This document shows, one piece after another, positions 1 to 6,007 of a stretch of 8,120 bases of DNA; the first letter of the stretch is position 1; the number at the start of each line of letters is the position of its first letter. The notes beneath the pieces were generated by a model, which made no database searches, was not told the origin of the DNA, and worked only from the letters and a program-made list of their open reading frames with translations. The stretch spans positions 1-8,120 of the forward strand of contig URIJ01000094.1 in NCBI GenBank assembly GCA_900547835.1, in the 5' to 3' direction. Both the position numbers and the translations under genes were made by a program. The DNA comes from an uncultured Collinsella sp. GTDB lineage: Bacteria; Actinomycetota; Coriobacteriia; Coriobacteriales; Coriobacteriaceae.

Positions 1-801
1 CTCGCACAGAACGGGATGGATGTTCCACGCCGGGCTGTTGCGGACGGTGAAGCCGGCCAAGCTCACGTTTTGGCACTCGGACAGGAAAATCATGCGCGGG
101 CGGGCGACCTCGCGGCCCTCCTCCGGGCGAAAGATGTTCTTAAAGTCCTTGTTCCACCAGTTGTCCTCGGCAAAATCGGTCTGACCGTCGATGGCACCAC
201 GACCATAGATGCACACGTCGTGCACGCTCAGACCCGTAAAGGTAGAGCAGTAGGTCGAGAAACTCTCGCCCTCCCAGCGGCCCAGGGGCAGCATATCGGT
301 GCCGGCATGCCCGGCGCCCTCGTCGCCTGTGACCGTGCCCGGAATGTAGGCAAGCGCCGCGCGATCGTGACGGGCCAACAGCACCGCTCCCTCGGCGAGC
401 TCGATGTTGATATTGCTCTTAAGGAAGAGGGACTTGATGCGATAACTACCGGCGGGGATCAGCACGCGCCCGCCCTTGGGGCAGGCCATGATGGCAGCCT
501 GGATGTTGGTGGTGTCGTCGTGCTCGGCATCGCCCTTGGCGCCACAGTCGCGAACGTTGATGGTAAAGGGCTCAGCCGGCGTGGTGACACCTACGCTCAG
601 CTCACGCTCGCCACAAACAAAACGAACCAGGTTGCGCTTGCCGGGGATCAGGCCGTCGACATAGGTCTCGACCGTATTCGTGGTACCGGCGGGCTCGTCG
701 TTGACAAAGATCTCCCACGTATCGGCACAGGTAAAGTAGCCGCCATCGTCGAGCTCGATAACGGCCGCGCGGGCATTGCGCCAGATAACGTTCGTCTCCA
801 T
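1..801 (-). CDS. Glycoside hydrolase family 28 (polygalacturonase-type) enzyme, N-terminal part, cut by the window edge
   Basis: The frame is open from the ATG at 801 to base 1 (267 codons, no stop), so the C-terminus lies outside. Residues 1-80 form a small beta-rich leader that looks like the Fn3-like domain found before many bacterial GH28 enzymes. From about residue 81 a right-handed beta-helix of the pectate-lyase/GH28 type begins: NVRDCGAKGD (82-91), then DDTTNIQAAI (95-104), GGRVLIPAGSY (110-120), IYGRGAIDGQ (198-207) and a block at 234-267 ending NSPAWNIHPVLCE. These blocks are typical of exo-acting GH28 proteins. The catalytic aspartates lie further on, outside the window, so activity cannot be judged. 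The N-terminus (METNVIWRNA) has no signal peptide, so the enzyme should work in the cytoplasm on imported oligogalacturonides. A GAGGGAGAG ribosome site (806-814) four bases before the ATG fixes the start. It follows the transporter gene by 114 bases, with a terminator between them. The family call is secure; the exact substrate (galacturonan or rhamnogalacturonan pieces) is inferred. Confidence 0.85.
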   Translation of the reverse strand, partial: METNVIWRNARAAVIELDDGGYFTCADTWEIFVNDEPAGTTNTVETYVDGLIPGKRNLVRFVCGERELSVGVTTPAEPFTINVRDCGAKGDAEHDDTTNIQAAIMACPKGGRVLIPAGSYRIKSLFLKSNINIELAEGAVLLARHDRAALAYIPGTVTGDEGAGHAGTDMLPLGRWEGESFSTYCSTFTGLSVHDVCIYGRGAIDGQTDFAEDNWWNKDFKNIFRPEEGREVARPRMIFLSECQNVSLAGFTVRNSPAWNIHPVLCE

Positions 802-841
802 GGGTCTCTCCCTCAAATGTAATCAGAAGTTCATACTACTC

Positions 842-895
842 GTTTTTAAAAAAGGGCCGCACCCGCCGGTGGATCTCCGGTGGCACGGCCCTTTG
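842..895 (-). terminator. Rho-independent terminator after the transporter gene
   Basis: A 9-bp perfect inverted repeat (851-859 AAAGGGCCG with 886-894 CGGCCCTTT) encloses a loop that can pair further (CCGG 866-869 with CCGG 877-880). Read on the minus strand, the stem is followed at once by a run of six T, then A's. It begins about 21 bases after the transporter stop codon. It lies only about 40 bases before the GH28 start codon and I see no convincing promoter in those 40 bases, so it may act as an attenuator rather than a full stop. Confidence 0.8.
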
Positions 896-915
896 GTTTG
901 GACAATGCGTTGGCC

Positions 916-2475
916 CTACTCGGCGGGAATTACGCTGCCGTCCTGGAAGCCAACATTGTTGTGGGCAAAGCAGTCCTCGTACTTAAAGCCGGAGAGCTCC
1001 TCGCAAAGCGCCTTGACCTCGGGCTTGACGTCGGCCATCTTGCCACCCTCCTTGACACGGTGGATCTCGTCGCAAAGGATGTCGCACTGCTCCTTGTCAA
1101 TCTTGATGCCGCGGGCAAGGACGGCCGCGAGCAGGAAGAAGCCGGCGCAGCCGATGATCATGTAGCCGCAGATATACAGAGGCACGGTAGCGGGCTGGGT
1201 CACGGCGTCGCTATTGCCGGCGGTCTGAATGAAGCCGGAGGCAGCAAGGACGATAGCCCATACGTTGACGGCAACAGCCTGGGCGATCTGCTGGCAGAGC
1301 TGCTGTGCGGAGCTGTAGATGCCCTCGCGACGACGCAGGGTGATGAGCTCATCGACATCGGGGATGTAGTTGAGCAGAACATCGGGCAGATACTGGAAGC
1401 CAACGTAGAAGAACTTCCAGATGGCGAAGATGATGGGGTAGGCGATCATGGCGATGGCGACCGTGGAGGTGCCGTTGATCTGACCAAAGGCGAAGTAGTT
1501 GTAGGCGATGATGCACGCGGCGCAACCGACGTTTGCCAGGTACCAAGACTTGTGGAAGCCCTTCTTGGCCATGAGGGCGACCCAGATGGCGGTGCAGACG
1601 ATAGCGACGACCTTGCCAGGCATCTCCATCACGGACTCGTAGGACTTAGGAATCTGCAGGCAGTAGACGATGAAGAAGGACAGGCACGCAGACCAGCAGG
1701 CAGCGGCGAGCTTCGTGGAGACCTGCGCATACAGGACCTTGCGGAAGGACTTGTTGCGGAAGGTAGAGATAACGTCGATGAAAAACTTCTTGATACCCTC
1801 GCCGACGCTCTCGATCTTCTCCTGAGCGACCTCCTCGGGGGTGTGCTCCCACGTAGACAGGTACACGCAGAGCAGCGAGATTGCCATGACCGAAGCGTTA
1901 ATCGTAGCAATAATGAAGTAGCTGAACGGGTTGGTCTCGCCGAAGGTGCCAAAGCCAAAGCCGACGAGTGCTGCCATCAGGAAGCCGGCGGCGTTACCAA
2001 AGAGATGCTTGTAGCCGGTAAGGTACGTACGCTCCTTAAAGTCGTCGGTCATCTCGATGGTAAGCGGCGACAGGTTGGCGGTGCAGAACGTATACGCGAC
2101 GTTGTAGATCAGGTACAGCACAAAGTAGTACGGGAAGCCAAACGGCGTAGCCACGAAGATGAGCGGCTCGGCGATCATCATCGGGATGGCCAGCAAGATC
2201 CAGAAACGACGACGACCAAAGATGCGGCCAATCTTGGTGGCATAGAAGTTATCGGCCACAAAGCCCATCAGCGGGCAAAGAATGGCGTTGACATAGATGG
2301 CAAACGAGCTGATCAGTGCAGCCTCGCCTGCGGACAGGCCACACTCCGTGGACAGGAACAGCACCATGTAGCTGTGCGTAAAGGTCAGGGCACCGGAATT
2401 GAGCATACCGCCCATACCAAAGCCCAAGCGCGTCCAGAATGTGATCTTACGCTTTTTTCCGATCTTATTAGTCAT
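916..2475 (-). CDS. MFS sugar transporter of the GPH (glycoside-pentoside-hexuronide:cation symporter, MelB-like) family
   Basis: This is a 519-residue polytopic membrane protein, predicted to carry hexuronates or oligogalacturonides across the inner membrane. Hydrophobic stretches run through residues about 14-42, 52-74, 91-132, 160-205, 255-275, 286-330, 336-362, 394-415 and 431-455, consistent with 12 helices. Family marks are the loop GRIFGRRRFWIL (83-94, like the GKFKPWIL loop of MelB) and DELITLRRREGIYSSA (375-390), the conserved loop before helix 11. The MelB cation-site aspartates appear replaced (N63 and C67 aligned with D55 and D59), and the C-terminal tail after about residue 456 is long (over 60 residues) and Cys-containing. 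The start at 2475 is chosen because GAGAGGGAG lies just upstream; a 17-residue longer frame has no such site and would run through a palindrome. In Bacillus subtilis the hexuronate locus carries a related GPH gene (yjmB), which supports the substrate class. The true substrate is inferred from context only. Confidence 0.88.
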   Translation of the reverse strand: MTNKIGKKRKITFWTRLGFGMGGMLNSGALTFTHSYMVLFLSTECGLSAGEAALISSFAIYVNAILCPLMGFVADNFYATKIGRIFGRRRFWILLAIPMMIAEPLIFVATPFGFPYYFVLYLIYNVAYTFCTANLSPLTIEMTDDFKERTYLTGYKHLFGNAAGFLMAALVGFGFGTFGETNPFSYFIIATINASVMAISLLCVYLSTWEHTPEEVAQEKIESVGEGIKKFFIDVISTFRNKSFRKVLYAQVSTKLAAACWSACLSFFIVYCLQIPKSYESVMEMPGKVVAIVCTAIWVALMAKKGFHKSWYLANVGCAACIIAYNYFAFGQINGTSTVAIAMIAYPIIFAIWKFFYVGFQYLPDVLLNYIPDVDELITLRRREGIYSSAQQLCQQIAQAVAVNVWAIVLAASGFIQTAGNSDAVTQPATVPLYICGYMIIGCAGFFLLAAVLARGIKIDKEQCDILCDEIHRVKEGGKMADVKPEVKALCEELSGFKYEDCFAHNNVGFQDGSVIPAE

Positions 2476-2498
2476 CGAGCTCCCTCTCTTTTCTCGAT

Positions 2499-2515
2499 TG
2501 TCTTGTAACAAGACA
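2499..2515. promoter_or_regulatory. 17-base palindrome in the transporter leader
   Basis: TGTCTTGTAACAAGACA has perfect 8-base arms around a single central base. It lies 24-40 bases before the transporter ATG, downstream of the predicted transcription start. It differs from the GTGAACGTTCAC operators, and a one-base loop makes it a better protein-binding site than an RNA hairpin. The TTGT-N-ACAA core resembles sites of FadR-type GntR regulators, a family that includes hexuronate repressors; this is a guess from shape. I see no second copy in the window. Confidence 0.5.
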
Positions 2516-2554
2516 GTTGAGTCCACACTGACATCTGTCTGCCCAGCGTTCAGG

Positions 2555-2566
2555 GTGAACGTTTAG
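2555..2566. promoter_or_regulatory. Imperfect LacI-type operator at the transporter transcription start
   Basis: GTGAACGTTTAG matches the perfect GTGAACGTTCAC palindrome at 10 of 12 bases and keeps the central CG. It overlaps the predicted start of transcription (around 2564), where a bound repressor would block initiation. Its centre is 40 bases from the perfect operator at 2595-2606. Confidence 0.65.
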
Positions 2567-2570
2567 TTAG

Positions 2571-2599
2571 ATTATGCGCGATTGCTTACGACAGGTGAA
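2571..2599 (-). promoter_or_regulatory. Predicted sigma-70-type promoter of the transporter gene
   Basis: On the minus strand TTCACC (2594-2599) and CATAAT (2571-2576) are separated by 17 bases. The -10 box matches consensus at five of six bases; the -35 box matches four of six. The -35 box is also part of the operator at 2595-2606. This predicts a start near 2564 and a leader of about 88 bases. The same arrangement occurs before uxaC, which adds support. Confidence 0.6.
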
Positions 2600-2606
2600 C
2601 GTTCAC
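2595..2606. promoter_or_regulatory. Perfect LacI-type operator overlapping the transporter -35 box
   Basis: GTGAACGTTCAC is a perfect 12-base palindrome with a central CG, as in many LacI-family operators. It is identical to both cores upstream of uxaC, which links the two transcription units into one regulon. The natural candidate for the bound protein is the LacI-family regulator at the right end of the window. Confidence 0.8.
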
Positions 2607-2620
2607 TTGAATAATATCCT

Positions 2621-2648
2621 TGAACGGTCGATTTTTACCGCTGAACGG
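2621..2648. promoter_or_regulatory. 28-base conserved upstream element, transporter copy
   Basis: It opens with TGAACGGTCGATTTT, identical over 15 bases to 7555-7569 before uxaC; over 28 bases the two copies agree at 24. TGAACGG occurs at 2621 and again at 2642, a direct repeat spaced 21 bases (two helical turns). It lies about 57-84 bases upstream of the predicted start. It may be an activator site, since direct repeats 21 bases apart are the AraC-family pattern, or a pair of degenerate LacI-type half-sites. Confidence 0.55.
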
Positions 2649-2715
2649 ACACAATTGAGATCCTCACACCTATTTTCTGCTGGTAAAGGTGCCATGCTGG
2701 ACAGCCATGAGATAG

Positions 2716-2727
2716 GTGAACGTTTAT
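2716..2727. promoter_or_regulatory. Remote imperfect LacI-type operator
   Basis: GTGAACGTTTAT (9 of 12 bases of the palindrome, preceded by AG as in the other copies) lies 121 bases centre to centre upstream of the perfect operator, and 31 bases beyond the uxaA terminator. It could be an auxiliary operator for looping by a LacI-family protein. Between it and the 28-base element (2649-2715) I see nothing definable. Confidence 0.5.
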
Positions 2728-2757
2728 CAGACATACCAACATATTCACTTAACCATG

Positions 2758-2797
2758 AAACGAAAAGGCCCCGCCGGGAACACTCCCGATGGGGCCG
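2758..2797 (-). terminator. Rho-independent terminator after uxaA
   Basis: GGCCCC (2767-2772) pairs with GGGGCC (2791-2796), and CGGG (2775-2778) with CCCG (2785-2788) after a short mismatch, giving a loop of six bases. On the minus strand the stem is followed by TTTTCGTTT. It begins about 33 bases after the uxaA stop codon and separates uxaCBA from the transporter unit. Confidence 0.82.
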
Positions 2798-2830
2798 ATG
2801 ACATCTCGCTATGCTTGGGCGCACTTGCCG

Positions 2831-4315
2831 CTACAGGCAGACGCCGTCCTTCCAGATGCTGATCTCGTGACAGCCGCGGCGCTCGGCACTCGTAAGCTTG
2901 CCGCTCGCCGTCTCTAGCACCAGCTGGTACAGGTCGTGGGCAGCCTCGTCGAGCGTACGCTCGCCCGTGGCGACCACGCCGGCGTTAAAGTCCATCCAGT
3001 TGGCCTTGTGGTCGCACAAACGCTGATTGGTGAACACCTTGAGGGTAGGCGCCGGCGCGCCAAACGGTGTGCCGCGGCCGGTCGAGAACAGAATCACGTG
3101 GCAGCCGGCAGCCGTCAACGCCGTGGTGGATACCATGTCGTTACCCGGGCCGCACAGCATGTTCAGGCCATGCTTGGTAGCCTGACCGGCATACGGCAGC
3201 ACGTCGACGATGGGGGCAGATCCGCCCTTTTGCACGCAGCCGCAGCTCTTGTCCTCGAGCGTGGTAATACCGCCGTCCTTGTTGCCGGGGCTCGGGTTCT
3301 CATAGACGACCTCGCCGTGGCTGATAAAGTAGTCCTTAAAGCCGTTGAGCATGTCGGCAGCTGCGTTAAAGAGGTCCTGGCTCTCACAGCGATCGAGCAG
3401 AATGCTCTCCGCGCCAAACATCTCGGGCACCTCGGTGAGCACCGACGTGCCGCCGCGGGCGACAACCATATCGCTCACGCGACCGATCGTGGGGTTGGCG
3501 GTAATGCCCGAAAGACCGTCGGAGCCGCCACACTTAAGACCCATGACCAGCTCGGAGGCCGGAATGGGCTCGCGCTTGGACTGCTTTGCCAGGTCTGCCA
3601 GCTCGGCCAGAATCTTGTGGCCCTCGATTTGCTCGTCGGCTACATCCTGGCAGGTGAGAAAACGAACGCGCTCGTGATCGAAGTCACCGAGCTCGTCGAG
3701 TACCTGCTGGTGCGTGCAGTTTTCGCAACCGAGGGACAGGAACAGCACACCCGCAGCGTTTGCGTGACGCGAGAGCGCCACCAGCAGACGGCGCGTCTGG
3801 GCATGGTCGGCACCGGTCTGCGAGCAGCCAAAGGGATGCGGGAAGTAGTAAACGCCCTCCAGCGAGCCCTCGACCAGATCCTGAGCCTGCTCGCACATGG
3901 CACGTGCGACCTCGTTGACGCAGCCGACCGTGGGGATGATCCACAGCTCGTTGCGCGTGGCGGCGCGGCCGTCAGCGCGGCGGAAACCCATAAAGGTCTC
4001 GGGCTCAACCGGCTCAACGACCGGATGTGTGGGGTTGTAGGTATACTCGACCTCGCCCGAAAGGTTGGTCTTGACGTTATGCGTATGAAGCCACTGACCG
4101 GGCTGGATGTCGCCCGTCACGTGACCGATAGGAAGACCGTACTTGACGACGTCCTCCCCCGCCGCAATGGCACGCACGGCCATCTTGTGGCCCTGCGGAA
4201 TATCCTCCGCGGCAACGACCTCGCCCACCCCGGGAACCGCGACGGCAGTGCCCTTGGCAAGCGGCGACAGCGCAACGATCACGTTATCGGCCGGATTGAT
4301 CTGGATAGTATTCAT
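2831..4315 (-). CDS. uxaA: Altronate dehydratase
   Basis: UxaA (EC 4.2.1.7) removes water from D-altronate to give 2-keto-3-deoxygluconate in the cytoplasm, the last of the three galacturonate steps encoded here. The 494-residue length matches the E. coli protein (495). Residues 1-85 are the SAF domain, ending WLHTHNVKTNL (75-85), where the histidines match the metal-binding region. The large dehydratase domain follows, with RNELWIIPTVGCVN (121-134), HPFGCSQ (160-166), LGCEN (195-199), KCGGSDGLSG (261-270), LTEVPEMFGAE (293-303), ENPSPGNKDGGITTLEDKS (339-357) and FSTGRGTPFG (410-419). These blocks are nearly identical to E. coli UxaA. The family is iron-dependent and oxygen-sensitive, which suits an anaerobe. 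The start at 4315 has AGGA (4325-4328) nine bases upstream. It lies 81 bases after uxaB, with a hairpin in the gap, and a terminator follows. No key block looks damaged. Confidence 0.96.
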   Translation of the reverse strand: MNTIQINPADNVIVALSPLAKGTAVAVPGVGEVVAAEDIPQGHKMAVRAIAAGEDVVKYGLPIGHVTGDIQPGQWLHTHNVKTNLSGEVEYTYNPTHPVVEPVEPETFMGFRRADGRAATRNELWIIPTVGCVNEVARAMCEQAQDLVEGSLEGVYYFPHPFGCSQTGADHAQTRRLLVALSRHANAAGVLFLSLGCENCTHQQVLDELGDFDHERVRFLTCQDVADEQIEGHKILAELADLAKQSKREPIPASELVMGLKCGGSDGLSGITANPTIGRVSDMVVARGGTSVLTEVPEMFGAESILLDRCESQDLFNAAADMLNGFKDYFISHGEVVYENPSPGNKDGGITTLEDKSCGCVQKGGSAPIVDVLPYAGQATKHGLNMLCGPGNDMVSTTALTAAGCHVILFSTGRGTPFGAPAPTLKVFTNQRLCDHKANWMDFNAGVVATGERTLDEAAHDLYQLVLETASGKLTSAERRGCHEISIWKDGVCL

Positions 4316-4353
4316 TACAAATGGTCCTAACCCTACAGGTTGAGCAGAAGTCG

Positions 4354-4385
4354 AGACGCGGGCACGCCGTCCCGCGCCCGCGTCT
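4354..4385 (-). other. GC-rich hairpin between uxaB and uxaA
   Basis: A perfect 10-bp inverted repeat (AGACGCGGGC 4354-4363 with GCCCGCGTCT 4376-4385) has a 12-base loop. It starts about 12 bases after the uxaB stop. No T-run follows on the minus strand, so it is unlikely to end transcription. It is more likely an mRNA-stabilising or processing structure. Confidence 0.6.
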
Positions 4386-4396
4386 GCGCCGGAAAT

Positions 4397-5911
4397 TTAC
4401 GCCTGAGCGTTGGCGAAGGCCTGCTTGGCGCCCTCGGCACGCACGACAGCGAGCGCGCTGACGACAAACTCCTCAAGACCTGCGATCTGCGTAAGGTCCT
4501 CGCCCCACATCTGCTCGTTGGTGAGCACGTCGTGCACCAGCTGGGCATCGTCGGCGCCGGCATGGGCGGCGTAGAAGTCGAGCACGAAGGCGTCGTCCTG
4601 AGCGGTGTACTCGGTGCCGTCGGAGCGACGCAGGTGCAGGCCGTCGCCCTCGCGGGACACGAGCTCCTGCGTGTAGAAGGAGATGAGCGTAGCGAGGCTC
4701 GTCGCCAGGCACTTGGGCAGGTTGCCGGTCTCGGCAACGTAGTCCTTGAGCGTAGGCAGGTCGCGGGCACGCCACTTAGCCGCGGAGTTGAGGCAGATGG
4801 AGAGCAGCGCGTGGTCGATAAACGGATTGTCGAAGCGGTTCTCGACGGCGGCGGCAAAGGCCTTGCAATCCTCGACATCCAGGTCGGTGGCGAGCGTCGG
4901 GATGACCTCGTCGTAGAGCATGGTGTTCATGAAGCCGCGGACGGTCTCGTCGTGCATGCAATCGCGCACGATATCAAAGCCGGCAACCCAGGAACCCGGG
5001 ACAAAGGCGGTGTGGGCGCCGTTGAGGATGCGGACCTTGCGCTTCTTGTACGGGGTGACGTCGGGGGTCACAAAGACACCCGGCAGACCGGCCTTCACGA
5101 AGGGCAGACGCTCCTTGAGCGATTCGTCACCCTGGATGCCCCACATCTGGAAGGGCTCGCGCACGGCCAGGAAGGGATCCTCGTAGCCCAGACGCTCGGC
5201 AACCGCCGCGGCCTCCTTAGGATCGCGGATGCGGCCGGGGACGATGGTGTCGACGAGCGTGGTGCAGACGGTGCAGTCGTTAGCCATCCACTGCGCAAAC
5301 TCGTCCTCCCAGCCCCAGTCGCTCACATACTGGTTCATGATGCGCAGCAACTCCTCGCCGTTGTGATCGATGAGCTCGCAGGCGAGGACGATGACGCCCG
5401 GCTTACCGGCAGCCCAGCGGGTGTGGAGCACCTGGGCAAGCTTGGCGGGGAAGCTCGCGGGTGGCATGTCGTCGGCCTTGCAGGACGGGTCATAGGCGAT
5501 ACCGGCCTCGGTGGTGTTGGAGACGATGATCTCTAGGTCGTCGGAGACGGCGACCTCCATCATGGCGCGGTAGTCGTCCTCACGATACGGGTTAAGGCAG
5601 CGGCTGCAGGCGCTGATCACGCGGGACTCGTCAACCGTGTTGCCATTCTCTTTGCCGCGGACCAACACGGTGTACAGGTCGTCCTGGGCGTTGATACCAT
5701 CGGCAAAGCCAAAGGCGCCGCTGATGGGCTGGACCATGACAACCTTGCCGTTCCAGCCGGTTGCCTCGTTGCCCATGTCAAAGAAGCGGTCGACAAAGGC
5801 GCGCAGGAAATTGCCCTCGCCAAACTGCAGAACCTTCTCGGGAGCATCCTTGGGCAGCAAATAGCCCTTGTAGCCGATCGTCTCGAGCGCATCGTAGCTG
5901 ATGTTCTCCAT
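4397..5911 (-). CDS. uxaB: Tagaturonate reductase (altronate oxidoreductase)
   Basis: UxaB (EC 1.1.1.58) reduces D-tagaturonate to D-altronate with NADH in the cytoplasm, between UxaC and UxaA. The 504-residue protein belongs to the mannitol dehydrogenase/long-chain polyol dehydrogenase family. The N-terminal Rossmann domain carries VLQFGEGNFLRAFVDRF (27-43), the nucleotide-binding stretch. SNTTEAGI (131-138) is typical of UxaB and separates it from UxuB or mannitol dehydrogenases. The C-terminal domain holds the signature K-x4-N-x2-H as K292, N297 and H300 in KVRILNGAH, with the lysine as likely catalytic residue. The start at 5911 has AAGGAGA (5919-5925) seven bases upstream, a strong site. 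It is the middle gene of uxaC-uxaB-uxaA, 96 bases after uxaC. Fructuronate reductase (UxuB) is the main alternative, but the neighbouring uxaA and the absence of uxuA in the window favour UxaB. Confidence 0.93.
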   Translation of the reverse strand: MENISYDALETIGYKGYLLPKDAPEKVLQFGEGNFLRAFVDRFFDMGNEATGWNGKVVMVQPISGAFGFADGINAQDDLYTVLVRGKENGNTVDESRVISACSRCLNPYREDDYRAMMEVAVSDDLEIIVSNTTEAGIAYDPSCKADDMPPASFPAKLAQVLHTRWAAGKPGVIVLACELIDHNGEELLRIMNQYVSDWGWEDEFAQWMANDCTVCTTLVDTIVPGRIRDPKEAAAVAERLGYEDPFLAVREPFQMWGIQGDESLKERLPFVKAGLPGVFVTPDVTPYKKRKVRILNGAHTAFVPGSWVAGFDIVRDCMHDETVRGFMNTMLYDEVIPTLATDLDVEDCKAFAAAVENRFDNPFIDHALLSICLNSAAKWRARDLPTLKDYVAETGNLPKCLATSLATLISFYTQELVSREGDGLHLRRSDGTEYTAQDDAFVLDFYAAHAGADDAQLVHDVLTNEQMWGEDLTQIAGLEEFVVSALAVVRAEGAKQAFANAQA

Positions 5912-5951
5912 CTGTGTCTCTCCTTAGATAGCTGTTAGCGTGCAAGCAAAA

Positions 5952-5983
5952 CGGGGGCGCCGCGTGTGGCAACGGCGCTCCCG
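5952..5983 (-). other. GC-rich hairpin between uxaC and uxaB, possible weak terminator
   Basis: Arms 5952-5962 (CGGGGGCGCCG) and 5973-5983 (CGGCGCTCCCG) form 10 pairs out of 11 around a 10-base loop. On the minus strand TTTTGCTTGC follows, a broken T-run. It starts about 25 bases after the uxaC stop. It could trim transcription so that uxaC is made in excess over uxaB, or mark an RNA processing point. I see no promoter for uxaB after it. Confidence 0.55.
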
Positions 5984-6007
5984 AGTTCGGTGTGATTCGA
6001 TGCGGGC

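Noticed and set aside
2476..2526. A 17-residue N-terminal extension of the transporter starting at 2526.
   Set aside because: It has no ribosome site and covers the leader palindrome; 2475 has a strong purine-rich site.
2476..2830. A riboswitch or small RNA in the intergenic regions.
   Set aside because: The structures seen are short palindromes and terminators; no multi-stem aptamer pattern could be recognised.
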